Below, piece by piece: positions 35,243-43,677 of a stretch of 64,000 nt of DNA. Both the position numbers and the translations under genes were made by a program. The notes beneath the pieces were generated by a model. The model ran no database searches and was not told where the DNA came from. It worked only from the letters and a program-made list of their open reading frames with translations. The DNA comes from JAWXUU01 sp044426085 (GTDB lineage Bacteria; Bacillota; Clostridia; Christensenellales; CAMQZB01): the NCBI GenBank assembly GCA_044426085.1, contig JAWXUU010000005.1, positions 1 through 64,000 of the forward strand. The letters are read 5' to 3'. The first letter of the stretch is position 1. Each line of letters starts with the position of its first letter.

Positions 35243-35268
35243 ATATGTGCATCTTGGTATGCACATAT
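35243..35268 (+). terminator. Hairpin after marR
   Basis: ATATGTGCAT (35243-35252) pairs perfectly with ATGCACATAT (35259-35268) around CTTGGT; only a weak T run follows. It may be a partial terminator or an RNA-processing hairpin separating marR from the downstream genes. Confidence 0.55.
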
Positions 35269-35286
35269 ATTTTACAAAGAAATTAG

Positions 35287-35299
35287 TTAGTACTACTAA
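35287..35299 (+). promoter_or_regulatory. Third MarR operator, before the NifH-like gene
   Basis: TTAGTACTACTAA is a perfect palindrome around its central base and matches the two sites in the marR promoter at 11 or more of 13 positions. It lies 18 bp before the NifH-like start codon, next to AAAGGAG, so binding would block transcription of, or into, the operon. Confidence 0.75.
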
Positions 35300-35317
35300 T
35301 TAAAGGAGCGAATTAAT

Positions 35318-36076
35318 ATGAGAAAAATAGCAATTTACGGAAAAGGTGGCATTGGTAAATCCACCACCACATCTAATTTATCAGCATCACTTGCACTGAA
35401 AGGATACAAAGTAATGCAGATTGGCTGCGATCCAAAATCTGACTCTACCAAAAATCTTATGGGTGGTAAAATCATTCCGTCTGTACTGGATAAAATCAAA
35501 GAAAAAGGCGATGAAATTTCTCTTTCTGACGTTGTTTATGAAGGATTTGGTGGTGTGCTATGCGTAGAGTCTGGTGGTCCAACACCTGGTATTGGCTGTG
35601 CAGGTCGAGGAATTATTTCGGCTTTTGAAAAATTGGCAGAGTTGGAGGCTTTTGAAAATTACAAACCAGATATTGTAATCTATGATGTGCTAGGGGATGT
35701 AGTTTGTGGTGGTTTTGCAATGCCAATTCGTGATGGATATGCTAAAGAGGTTTTTATCGTTTCAAGTGGCGAAATGATGGCACTATATGCTGCTGATAAT
35801 ATTTCAAGAGCAATTAAAAATTTTGAAAAACGTTCTTATGCAAAAGTTGGAGGACTTATTTTAAATTCTAAAAATATTGAAAATGAGCGTGAAATTGTAG
35901 AAAAAGCTTGTGTGGAAATTGGCACAGACATTGTAATACAAATTCCAAGATGTGGTGATATTCAGACTGCTGAAAATGCAGGTGGTACGGTCTTTGAGTT
36001 TACAAAAGAATCTATGATGCTTAATATTTACAATGATTTAGCTGATAAAATCCTAGCAAGAACAAGTGGAAATTAA
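35318..36076 (+). CDS. NifH-like Fe protein (nitrogenase-like reductase ATPase)
   Basis: A 252-aa homodimeric-type P-loop ATPase with Walker A GKGGIGKST (residues 8-16), the NifH Switch/cluster ligands GIGCAGRG (Cys94) and DVVCGGFAMPIR (Cys130), which bind the [4Fe-4S] cluster at the dimer interface. It delivers electrons, coupled to ATP hydrolysis, to a component-1-like partner, here the next two genes. It is slightly shorter than classic NifH (~275-295 aa). No NifB, NifE/N or NifM is present, so it is not a nitrogen-fixing set; it belongs with nitrogenase-like reductases of other substrates. Confidence 0.88.
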   Translation: MRKIAIYGKGGIGKSTTTSNLSASLALKGYKVMQIGCDPKSDSTKNLMGGKIIPSVLDKIKEKGDEISLSDVVYEGFGGVLCVESGGPTPGIGCAGRGIISAFEKLAELEAFENYKPDIVIYDVLGDVVCGGFAMPIRDGYAKEVFIVSSGEMMALYAADNISRAIKNFEKRSYAKVGGLILNSKNIENEREIVEKACVEIGTDIVIQIPRCGDIQTAENAGGTVFEFTKESMMLNIYNDLADKILARTSGN

Positions 36077-36086
36077 GGAGGAAACT

Positions 36087-36725
36087 ATGCGAAATATGAA
36101 AAATATGATGCATGGAGATATGGATATTAGTCGTTGTCCACTCTCTGGTGCAGCGAAAGCAGTGACGATGATTGATGGTGCATCAATGCTTATAATAGGT
36201 ACAGAGGAATGTACCTATTACACCAAATCATCATTGGAAATGAAAGGTGATGGGAACAACTGTTTTTCAGTTGTACTCGATAAAAACGATGTTACTTTTG
36301 GTAGTCTTGATACTGTTACCGAAGCAGTCTATGAACTACTCGATGAATATACACCAAAAGCCTTGTTTTTAATCACAACTTGTGTGGTTGAAATTATCGG
36401 TGATGACTTTACTTCCCTTGCAAAAGAAGCAAGCGAAAAATATAATTTACCTGTAAAAGTTATTCAGACGAACCATTATAAAGGCAAAGATGATGAATAT
36501 GGCATGGACTTGGTCTATGATGCGGCAAAAGAAATCGGACAAAAACCTCATAAGTTTAGCAGTATGGCAAAAATGTTAGGCGACAAACTCGGTGGCAAAG
36601 GAAATATGAAGCACTCTAATATGTCAGAGGAAGAAATGTTTCAAATGCTTAAATCAAAAACAGGTGGACAAATGTCAGACGAAGAAATACGTCAAAAAAT
36701 TCGTTCAAAGATGGGAGGAAGATAA
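36087..36725 (+). CDS. Short NifD/component-1-like protein, N-terminal domain only
   Basis: This 212-aa protein keeps the three cluster-ligand positions of component-1 alpha-like subunits: Cys17 (RCPLSGAAKA), Cys42 (GTEECTYYT) and Cys99 (ITTCVVEIIGDD), but is less than half of the usual ~450-aa length, ending with a Met/Lys-rich tail instead of domains 2 and 3. AGGAGG precedes the ATG; the next gene starts 1 bp after its stop. It would provide cluster ligands to a heterodimer with the following protein. The short form may be native rather than a broken gene, since it has a complete frame and tight coupling. Confidence 0.78.
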   Translation: MRNMKNMMHGDMDISRCPLSGAAKAVTMIDGASMLIIGTEECTYYTKSSLEMKGDGNNCFSVVLDKNDVTFGSLDTVTEAVYELLDEYTPKALFLITTCVVEIIGDDFTSLAKEASEKYNLPVKVIQTNHYKGKDDEYGMDLVYDAAKEIGQKPHKFSSMAKMLGDKLGGKGNMKHSNMSEEEMFQMLKSKTGGQMSDEEIRQKIRSKMGGR

Positions 36726-36726
36726 T

Positions 36727-37833
36727 ATGGCACTTACTAGATTTTTACCAACTCCATCAGATAGAATGGGGATTTTATGGACACTTTTGCAGATTGAAGA
36801 TGCTATAATTTTAGAATATGGCACAGAAGGTACAACTGCTTATGCAATGAAAACTTTTATGATGATGGGTATGGACGTTCATAACAAACTTTTTGCTACA
36901 GGGTTAGACGAAAACAATGTGGTTATGGGAGATACAACAAGTTTAGAAAAAAAGATTGTAGAGCTTGATAAAAAATTCTCGCCAAAAGCAATTTTTGTGA
37001 TGGCAAGCTCGGTTTCTTCTATGACAGGAGCTGATGTCAAAGGGGTTTGCAAATATATGCAAGATAACGTGAATGCAAAAATTGTTGTATTTACACAAGG
37101 TGGATTTAATGGAGATTTTAGCAGTGGTATCGAGGCTTGCTATACAGATCTGGTGTCAAACTTTGCAATTAATCAGTATCAAACTGAAAATAGCTATAAT
37201 ATTTTAGGTGTTTCGGCAATAGAACATAGTGCTAAGGCTGATGTTTTAGCGATAGAAAAGTTGATAGCAAGCAATTTTGGACTTTATAAAAACGCAGTAC
37301 TGTCTTTTGAAATCAGCATTGCAAAAATCGAAACTATGTCTAAATCGAAAGTGAACATCGTGCTAAGTTATGAGGGATTAAAGGCTGCTGAAATTCTAAA
37401 AGAGCGATTTGGAACACCATATGTTTACGCATTACCGATTGGAGAAACTGCCATAAACCAATGGCTTTCTGATGTTGCAAAAGCCATTGATGGAAGTTTT
37501 GAAACGGCAAAACAAGAGCAAAAAGAGAAACTAAATCGTGATATTTTGATTTTAGCAAGCTATGACAAGGCACTTGCTCTAAAACAGTATGTGGAAGAAA
37601 TGGGTTGTACTGCTTTAGATGTTATCTGCACACACAAAATCAAAAAGCAAGATGGTATTCGATACATCAAGAGCGAGAAAGAAAAGATTAATCTGTTTAA
37701 ATCGGCTAAGGATGCAATTGTTTTTGCTGATAATACCTTTTTGAAATTTGTAGATGGTAGCAATGTTAAAATTGATTTAACTCAAGATATAACTCTATTT
37801 GACTTGCAAAATTTGTCTGAAATCTGTAGATGA
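36727..37833 (+). CDS. NifK/component-1-like protein lacking cluster cysteines
   Basis: A 368-aa protein with component-1 layout: LEYGTEGTTAYA in place of the first Cys loop, VMASSVSSMTGADVKGV in place of the TTC-x-E-x-IGDD loop, and FGTPYVYALPIGETA later, but the cysteines found in the short partner are replaced. It thus looks like the beta-type subunit of a heterodimer whose metal site is supplied by the 212-aa partner. It starts at ATG 36727, with GGGAGGA in the preceding gene. The substrate is unknown. Confidence 0.8.
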   Translation: MALTRFLPTPSDRMGILWTLLQIEDAIILEYGTEGTTAYAMKTFMMMGMDVHNKLFATGLDENNVVMGDTTSLEKKIVELDKKFSPKAIFVMASSVSSMTGADVKGVCKYMQDNVNAKIVVFTQGGFNGDFSSGIEACYTDLVSNFAINQYQTENSYNILGVSAIEHSAKADVLAIEKLIASNFGLYKNAVLSFEISIAKIETMSKSKVNIVLSYEGLKAAEILKERFGTPYVYALPIGETAINQWLSDVAKAIDGSFETAKQEQKEKLNRDILILASYDKALALKQYVEEMGCTALDVICTHKIKKQDGIRYIKSEKEKINLFKSAKDAIVFADNTFLKFVDGSNVKIDLTQDITLFDLQNLSEICR

Positions 37834-37894
37834 TTGTTATCAATGGCATATCGGAGATTATGAGCATAACACGAACAACTAAATAACAAACACA

Positions 37895-37922
37895 AAGAGG
37901 AACTAAACAGTTGCTCTTTTTC
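37895..37922 (+). terminator. Terminator-like hairpin before portal gene
   Basis: AAGAGGAAC (37895-37903) pairs with GTTGCTCTT (37910-37918) with one G-G mismatch and is followed by TTTCTTT. It closes the nitrogenase-like cassette; phage late transcription must pass it to reach the portal gene. Confidence 0.6.
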
Positions 37923-37943
37923 TTTACCCAAAAAAGGAGGAAA

Positions 37944-39170
37944 ATGAACATATTCAAAAAGAGAATACGAGATAAGCCAGAGAAAAGGTCACCGGAGTTT
38001 GATGAGTTTATTCGTGGGGATGACATCGCCAGCGGTGTCAACAGTGGGGTGCAGGTTGACGAACTCACCGCCATGCAGACTTCGGCGGTTTATGCTTGCG
38101 TGAGGTTGCTTGGCGAAACAGTGGCGAGTTTGCCTTGTGCGCTATATAAGAAAGAAAAAGATAAAAGGGTGAAAGCGGAAGAACATCCACTCCACGGCGT
38201 TCTTGCTTTTATGCCAAATAGCGAAATGACAAGTTTCAATTTTCGGGAAGTTATGATGACTTCCCTTTTATTATACGGAAATGCTTATGCACGTATCATA
38301 AAAGACAAAGCAGGCCACGTCAAAGAACTTTGGTATCTCAAACCACGCAACATGGAAGTGGAGCGAAACTCCACAACTGGGAAGATAACATATACCTATT
38401 CCGATGATATAACAAACAAGACAATGGTGTATAAACCAGAGCAAATCTTTCATATCATCGGTCTTGGCTATGACGGAGTGAAAGGCCTTTCGCCAATTCA
38501 GCAAGCACGTGAATCCGTTGGACTTGCGATAGCAACAGAAGAATACGGAGCGAGGTTCTTTGGCAACGGCGCAAAACCGGGTGGTGTTTTGGAACACCCC
38601 GGAGTGCTTAAAGACCCAGAAAAACTCCGAGAAAGTTGGAACAAAGTTTATCAAGGAACAAAGAATTCAAACAAGATTGCAGTGCTAGAAGAGGGACTCA
38701 AGTATCACGAGATTGGCATGAGTCCTGAACAGTCGCAGTTCTTGCAGACAAGAAAATATCAACTGAGTGAGATATGTCGAATATTCCGAGTGCCACCACA
38801 TATGGTTGGGGAGTTGGAGCGTTCGACATTTTCTAATATAGAGCATCAATCGATTGATTTCGTTACTCACACTATTCGCCCATGGCTTATTCGTTGGGAG
38901 CAGGCAATATATATGCGACTGCTGAACGAAAAAGAGCGAGCGTTATACTATCCACATTTCAATGTTGATGGACTCTTGCGTGGTGACTTTTATGCACGTA
39001 TGGAAGGTTATAGCTTGGCAAGACAGAATGGTTGGATGAGTGCAAACGAAATCAGGGAGCTAGAGGATATGAATCCAATATCAAAAGAAGATGGTGGTGA
39101 CTTATATCTTGTCAATGGTAACATGATGCTTGCAAATATAAATAATGAAGGGGGAACAAATGAACAATGA
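37944..39170 (+). CDS. Portal protein, HK97 family
   Basis: A 408-aa portal with family blocks AMQTSAVYACVRLLGE, LLLYGNAYARI and FRVPPHMVGELE. It forms the dodecameric DNA gate at one capsid vertex. The start ATG 37944 follows AGGAGG. It overlaps the protease gene by 11 bp. Confidence 0.93.
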   Translation: MNIFKKRIRDKPEKRSPEFDEFIRGDDIASGVNSGVQVDELTAMQTSAVYACVRLLGETVASLPCALYKKEKDKRVKAEEHPLHGVLAFMPNSEMTSFNFREVMMTSLLLYGNAYARIIKDKAGHVKELWYLKPRNMEVERNSTTGKITYTYSDDITNKTMVYKPEQIFHIIGLGYDGVKGLSPIQQARESVGLAIATEEYGARFFGNGAKPGGVLEHPGVLKDPEKLRESWNKVYQGTKNSNKIAVLEEGLKYHEIGMSPEQSQFLQTRKYQLSEICRIFRVPPHMVGELERSTFSNIEHQSIDFVTHTIRPWLIRWEQAIYMRLLNEKERALYYPHFNVDGLLRGDFYARMEGYSLARQNGWMSANEIRELEDMNPISKEDGGDLYLVNGNMMLANINNEGGTNEQ

Positions 39171-39786
39171 AAGAGAAATAAGAACTTTGCCTTTGGCTGA
39201 ACTGAGAATTGGGATGGAAGAAGATAACAGTTTCATCGAAGGTCACGCAGCAGTGTTTGACAGTTGGTCGGAAACACTCGGCGGAATTTTTCCATTCAAA
39301 GAAAAGGTAAGCCGTGGAGCGTTTGCAGAAAGCGTGATGCAAGATGATATTCGTGCGCTTTTCAATCACGATCCAAACTATGTGCTTGGCAGAAATAAGG
39401 CAGGAACGCTTGCACTCAGAGAAGATGAACACGGACTTATGGTGCGAATCAATCCGCCAGACACGCAGTGGGCAAGAGATTTGCAGAAATCCATTGCTAG
39501 AGGTGATATAAACCAAATGTCTTTCGGCTTTGTTGTGGAAGAGGACGAGTGGAGAAACGAGGGTGGCTTTGACGTGCGGGAACTCAAAAAAGTCAAACTA
39601 TACGATGTGTCACCAGTCACGTATCCAGCATACACCGCAACCGATGTGGGTGTTCGCACAGCAGAATGTTACAAGGCATACAGGCAAAAGGTTGAAGATA
39701 AAAAGTCAGCCGAAGAAAAAGCAATACTAGATGCAAAACAAAAACGTCAATTTGAGTTTTTGAAATCTAAAATAAAAAATATTTAG
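39160..39786 (+). CDS. Prohead maturation protease, HK97 type
   Basis: The 208-aa serine protease has FIEGHAAVFDSWSE, VSRGAFAESV, LFNHDPNYVLGR (catalytic His region) and QMSFGFVVEED (catalytic Ser region). It cleaves scaffold and capsid N-termini during maturation. Start ATG 39160 is chosen over 39145 for its GGGGGAAC site. Confidence 0.92.
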   Translation: MNNEREIRTLPLAELRIGMEEDNSFIEGHAAVFDSWSETLGGIFPFKEKVSRGAFAESVMQDDIRALFNHDPNYVLGRNKAGTLALREDEHGLMVRINPPDTQWARDLQKSIARGDINQMSFGFVVEEDEWRNEGGFDVRELKKVKLYDVSPVTYPAYTATDVGVRTAECYKAYRQKVEDKKSAEEKAILDAKQKRQFEFLKSKIKNI

Positions 39787-39809
39787 GGTAGTATCCCAAA
39801 GGAGAACAT

Positions 39810-41093
39810 ATGACAATCAAAAAAATTATGGAAATGGAAGCAAAGCGTGAGGACTCAAGATTGAAAGCAATGGCTATTATCAACCAATCTGATGCGGAAG
39901 ATAGATTTCTCACCGAAGAAGAAAAAAGCAAAGTGGACAAACTTGAATCGGAAATCAGGGGCTATGATGACAGCATCAAGAGGGCAAAATCTATGCTTGC
40001 ACTAGAGGGTGAAGATAAACCGCTTGAAGAGCCAGAGTTCAAGTCTGCACCAAGCGCCGATGAAACAAAATCGTTCGGTTCGCTAGGTGATCAGATGTTG
40101 GCAATTTATCGTGCATCAGCACCGGGTGGAAAGATTGATGCAAGGCTATCGACAAGAGCTGCAAGCGGACTTGCTGAATCAAACCCATCGGACGGTGGTT
40201 TCCTTGTTCAAACCGACTTCGTTTCCACACTTCTCAAAAAGACTTATGAAACAGGAATTCTCGCAAGCAAGGTCAAGAAAATTCCAATCTCGACAAATGC
40301 AAATGGACTAAAAATCAATTCCGTTGATGATACGTCAAGAGCAAACGGCTCACGTTGGGGTGGTGTTCAAACATACTGGCAATCTGAAGCTGACGAGATG
40401 GCAGCATCAAAACCAAAGTTCAGACAAATGGACTTGTCACTCAAAAAACTCACAGGACTTTGTTATGTGACAGATGAACTTCTATCCGACACATCGGCGC
40501 TAGAAAACGTTGTGAAAGAAGCGTTCGCTGAAGAGTTCGCATTCAAAATCGACGATGCAATCTTGGCAGGAACAGGTGCAGGACAGCCACTAGGAATTTT
40601 GAAATCGCCAGCACTCGTGACAGTTGCAAAAGAGGCAAGCCAAACGGATAAAATCACAGTGGAAAATCTCGTGAAGATGTGGAATAGATTGTGGTCACGT
40701 TCAAGGGGCAATGCGGTTTGGTATATCAACCAAGAACTTGAACCATACCTATACACTTTGACTGTTGGGGATAAGCCAGTGTATATTCCAGCGGGCGGAC
40801 TTTCTGAAAAGCCATACGGCACGCTCTTTGGCAGACCAGTTGTTCCAATCGAGCAATGCGAGGCAGCAGGGGAACTCGGTGATATCATTCTTGCCGACGT
40901 TGGTCAGTACTTGCTTATCGATAAAGGTGGCATTTCCCAATCAAGTTCAATCCACGTGAGATTCCTATATGATGAAAATGTGTTCAGGTTCATCTATCGA
41001 GTTGACGGTCAACCAATTTGGAACAAACCACTAACACCATATAAAGGCAGTGCGACGGTATCGCCGTTCGTTACACTAGCAAAACGTAACTAA
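39810..41093 (+). CDS. Major capsid protein, HK97 fold
   Basis: A 427-aa capsid precursor with an N-terminal coiled scaffold region (residues 1-105, charged) and the mature HK97 domain starting near GFLVQTDFVSTLLKK, with ILAGTGAGQPLGIL and RPVVPIEQC typical of this fold. Confidence 0.94.
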   Translation: MTIKKIMEMEAKREDSRLKAMAIINQSDAEDRFLTEEEKSKVDKLESEIRGYDDSIKRAKSMLALEGEDKPLEEPEFKSAPSADETKSFGSLGDQMLAIYRASAPGGKIDARLSTRAASGLAESNPSDGGFLVQTDFVSTLLKKTYETGILASKVKKIPISTNANGLKINSVDDTSRANGSRWGGVQTYWQSEADEMAASKPKFRQMDLSLKKLTGLCYVTDELLSDTSALENVVKEAFAEEFAFKIDDAILAGTGAGQPLGILKSPALVTVAKEASQTDKITVENLVKMWNRLWSRSRGNAVWYINQELEPYLYTLTVGDKPVYIPAGGLSEKPYGTLFGRPVVPIEQCEAAGELGDIILADVGQYLLIDKGGISQSSSIHVRFLYDENVFRFIYRVDGQPIWNKPLTPYKGSATVSPFVTLAKRN

Positions 41094-41114
41094 GCGTAAA
41101 GGAGAAAACAAAAC

Positions 41115-41549
41115 ATGACAAATAATATCGTAACTAAATATGAAGTATTGAAAGAAGCCGGTGCTATTTTTGCATCGGCTATCACTACACCATTTGTTGA
41201 ACTTGATAACTACAAATATGTGGATTTCGTGGTTCAATCTGGTGAGGGAACAGAGGCGGAAACGACTGTGACAATGGTCGGCAAAACCGCCGAAGATGGC
41301 GAAGAAGTGGCAATCCCATTCAGAGAAAAGATTGGTGCATGTGAGTATGCAAATATTGCAGAAACTGGCAAAGCCATTTCAATCGGTGGCGAAGAGGGTG
41401 CGTGTGGCTATGCTGTTTTCAGAGTATCAACTGACCACCTTGCTAAAGATGAACTAAACATGGTGGCACTCAAAACCACAGCTGTTGCAAGTTCGGAAGT
41501 TGCAGGTGGTATTCTTGCAGTGTGCTACGAGCCAAGATATAGCGAATAA
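41115..41549 (+). CDS. Capsid-associated protein (decoration candidate)
   Basis: A 144-aa beta-rich protein immediately after the capsid gene, where head-decoration or fibre proteins are often found. No diagnostic motif. Confidence 0.6.
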   Translation: MTNNIVTKYEVLKEAGAIFASAITTPFVELDNYKYVDFVVQSGEGTEAETTVTMVGKTAEDGEEVAIPFREKIGACEYANIAETGKAISIGGEEGACGYAVFRVSTDHLAKDELNMVALKTTAVASSEVAGGILAVCYEPRYSE

Positions 41550-41563
41550 AAGGGGGTGATGTG

Positions 41564-41848
41564 ATGGTTGAACTAAGAGCCGTCAAGGAATATTTGAGAG
41601 TTGATGGCGATGAAGAGGACAACTTCATCACATCACTTATCATAACTGCGCAAGGACTTGTGGAAGGTGTTGTGCGTGCGAAGTTTGAAGATTTTGAAGA
41701 AGAGCCAGAGGTTATGAACCAAGCAGTGATGTTTGCTGTTGCGACCATGTTTGAAAACAGACAAGGCGGAAAGGACGGCTTGAATATGGCAGAAATGCTA
41801 GATATCATTCGCAGAATGACTTTTGCAGTGAGGTGTGAGGCATGGTAA
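41564..41848 (+). CDS. Head-tail connector, gp6-like
   Basis: A 94-aa helical protein with VKEYLRVDGDEEDNFITSLI, characteristic of gp6-like connector proteins. Start ATG 41564. It overlaps the next gene by 7 bp. Confidence 0.85.
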   Translation: MVELRAVKEYLRVDGDEEDNFITSLIITAQGLVEGVVRAKFEDFEEEPEVMNQAVMFAVATMFENRQGGKDGLNMAEMLDIIRRMTFAVRCEAW

Positions 41849-42177
41849 TAAAAATTGGTGACCTCAACCGAAGAATAGAAGTTTTATCCCAACAATACGG
41901 CAAAGATAGCTTTGGCGGAGCAGTGGGCAAATGGATAACAGTTGGGCGTGTTTGGGCGAAAATTCAGCCGTACCAAGCAAGTGAAACGATTGATGACAAC
42001 CAAGTGAAAACAAAGCAAATGGCAAACATCACAATGCGGTTTTATGCAGGGCTGACTTCAAAAAACAGGATAAAATATAAAGAGAAAATATATAATATCC
42101 AATCGGTTAGTGATGTGGAAACATCTCACAGATGGACTGTCGCAGTTGTGGAGGAAATTGAAAGTGGGAAATTATAG
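41842..42177 (+). CDS. Head-tail adaptor (head closure), SPP1 gp16-like
   Basis: A 111-aa protein with IGDLNRRIEVL and a later AKIQPYQASE and NRIKYKEKIYNIQSV, as in phage head-closure adaptors. Confidence 0.83.
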   Translation: MVIKIGDLNRRIEVLSQQYGKDSFGGAVGKWITVGRVWAKIQPYQASETIDDNQVKTKQMANITMRFYAGLTSKNRIKYKEKIYNIQSVSDVETSHRWTVAVVEEIESGKL

Positions 42178-42568
42178 CGCAAAGCAAAATAAACAAACAG
42201 TTCAAGTTGAGGGGGCAGATGAAATAATGGCTGCACTCGAATCAATGGGTGATGCTGCAAGCAAAGTTTTGCTAACTGCTGTCATGAAAGGTGGCGAGAT
42301 TGCACTTGCTGATGCAAAGCGAAATTGTCCCGTGGACACGGGTGCATTCAAAGCAGCACTGAAAGTGGCAGAAAAGAAATCTTCAAACACAGTTGCTGTT
42401 GCAACAGTGGACTATGACTCTTCGATAAGCTATGGTGTTTCGGTGGAACTGGGTGCAAGGGGCAGACAGCCAAACCCATTCATGCGCAACGCAATCGATG
42501 ATAACATCGATGAAATAAACAGCGTGGTATCTGAAGAAATTGCTGATGCAATAGAAAAGGAGTGGTGA
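42164..42568 (+). CDS. HK97 gp10-like tail component
   Basis: A ~134-aa protein with KRNCPVDTGAFKAALK and VELGARGRQPNPFMRNAI, hallmarks of HK97 gp10. The start is set at GTG 42164 with GAGGAA upstream; TTG 42158 is possible. It overlaps its upstream neighbour. Confidence 0.85.
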   Translation: MGNYSAKQNKQTVQVEGADEIMAALESMGDAASKVLLTAVMKGGEIALADAKRNCPVDTGAFKAALKVAEKKSSNTVAVATVDYDSSISYGVSVELGARGRQPNPFMRNAIDDNIDEINSVVSEEIADAIEKEW

Positions 42569-42957
42569 TGAAAGATTTTTTTGAGGGATTGTATTCATAT
42601 TTGCGAAACCACCCAAACCTAAAAGGTGTGTTCGGTGAAAGAATATACCCAGCAGTTGCCGCTCAAAATGTAAGCTATCCCATTATTGTTTATAACAGTA
42701 TTGGGGTGTCATATGATAAGAACTTGCAAAAGGAAAGTGGCTTCGTGAGGCTCACAGTGCAGTTCTCTGTCGTGGATAATTCATTTGCAGGTGCAAGAAT
42801 AAATTGCAAACGGCTCAGAAAAGCACTGAAAGATTTCCACGGAGATATGTCAGGTGTGTTTATTGAAGCCGTTCACACAGTTTCAGATGAAATTGAAATC
42901 AACGAAGAAAATGAATACATGGCAATTCTAGAAATGGAATTTATGTATAAAGAATAG
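42568..42957 (+). CDS. Tail completion/neck protein, DUF3168-like
   Basis: A 129-aa protein with FFEGLYSYLRNHPNLKG, RIYPAVAAQNVSYPIIVYN and VRLTVQFSVVD, as in gp17-like tail terminators. ATGA overlap with the upstream stop. Confidence 0.78.
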   Translation: MKDFFEGLYSYLRNHPNLKGVFGERIYPAVAAQNVSYPIIVYNSIGVSYDKNLQKESGFVRLTVQFSVVDNSFAGARINCKRLRKALKDFHGDMSGVFIEAVHTVSDEIEINEENEYMAILEMEFMYKE

Positions 42958-42967
42958 GAGGAAACAA

Positions 42968-43372
42968 ATGGCAATAGCAGGTAAAAATGGCAAATTGCAG
43001 ATTGGAGATAGCACTCCAATCACAGTTGTTGGTATCAAGAATTGGTCACTAGATCTATCACTTGACACGCTTGATACGACAACACTTGGAAAAGATTGGA
43101 AAGAATATATAACAGGCTTAAAGGAATGGTCGGCATCAGCTGACGGTGACTTTAACATTCACACGGATACTACTGGTCAAGAGGCATTGCAAAAAGCATT
43201 TCTTGAGGGAACAACTGTCAAGGTATATTTGTATGTTGACGGAGTGCATGCATATGTCGGTGATGCGTATGTTTCGAGTTTATCGATTGAAGATCCAGTC
43301 GATGATATCGTGAGTGTTTCGATTGACTTCACAGGAAGTGGAGAAATAACGTTTGGGGGAGATAGCGAATAA
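42968..43372 (+). CDS. Major tail tube protein
   Basis: A 134-aa beta-rich protein (LSLDTLDTTTLGKDWKEY, TTVKVYLYVDG, VSIDFTGSGEI) placed between neck proteins and the tail chaperone, as expected of siphophage tube subunits. AGGAGG upstream. Confidence 0.85.
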   Translation: MAIAGKNGKLQIGDSTPITVVGIKNWSLDLSLDTLDTTTLGKDWKEYITGLKEWSASADGDFNIHTDTTGQEALQKAFLEGTTVKVYLYVDGVHAYVGDAYVSSLSIEDPVDDIVSVSIDFTGSGEITFGGDSE

Positions 43373-43677
43373 TGAAAAAAGGTGTAAGCATACAGCTTGA
43401 TAAAATAAGAATGTTGAGATACGGCATAAATGCACTTGTGATCGTGGAAGAACTGACAGGAAGAGCAATCACAAAACTTGATTTGAAAAACATTTCAATC
43501 AAGGATTTGAGAACGATTGTCTATGCGGGTTTGTCGCATGAAGATAAGGATTTGACACCAGAAAGTGTGGGTGAGATTATCGACACATATTCTGATATAA
43601 CCTACGTGGCAGAAAAAGTTGGCGAAGCGTTCTCGCTTGCATTTGGAAAAGGAGATAAAACCGCCCCAAAGAAGTAG
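43372..43677 (+). CDS. Tail assembly chaperone gpG-like
   Basis: A 101-aa protein that starts 1 bp before the tube stop ends (TAATG). It is the short form of the tail chaperone; a -1 frameshift near its end makes the longer GT form. It binds the tape measure during assembly. Confidence 0.82.
   Translation: MKKGVSIQLDKIRMLRYGINALVIVEELTGRAITKLDLKNISIKDLRTIVYAGLSHEDKDLTPESVGEIIDTYSDITYVAEKVGEAFSLAFGKGDKTAPKK
43665..43671 (+). promoter_or_regulatory. Programmed -1 frameshift site CCCAAAG
   Basis: The heptamer is in register C CCA AAG with the gpG frame, four codons before its stop. Slipping -1 gives CCC AAA and continues in the open frame at 43668-43979. This is a canonical XXXYYYZ slippery site and the conserved decoding trick of long-tailed phages. 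Confidence 0.85.

Noticed and set aside
35243..35268. Strong terminator between marR and the NifH-like gene
   Set aside because: The stem is perfect but the T run is weak, so it is kept only as a hairpin or partial terminator.
35318..37833. Nitrogen fixation genes
   Set aside because: No NifB, NifE/N or FeMo-cofactor genes, the alpha-like subunit is short and the beta-like one lacks cluster Cys; only a nitrogenase-like reductase is supported.
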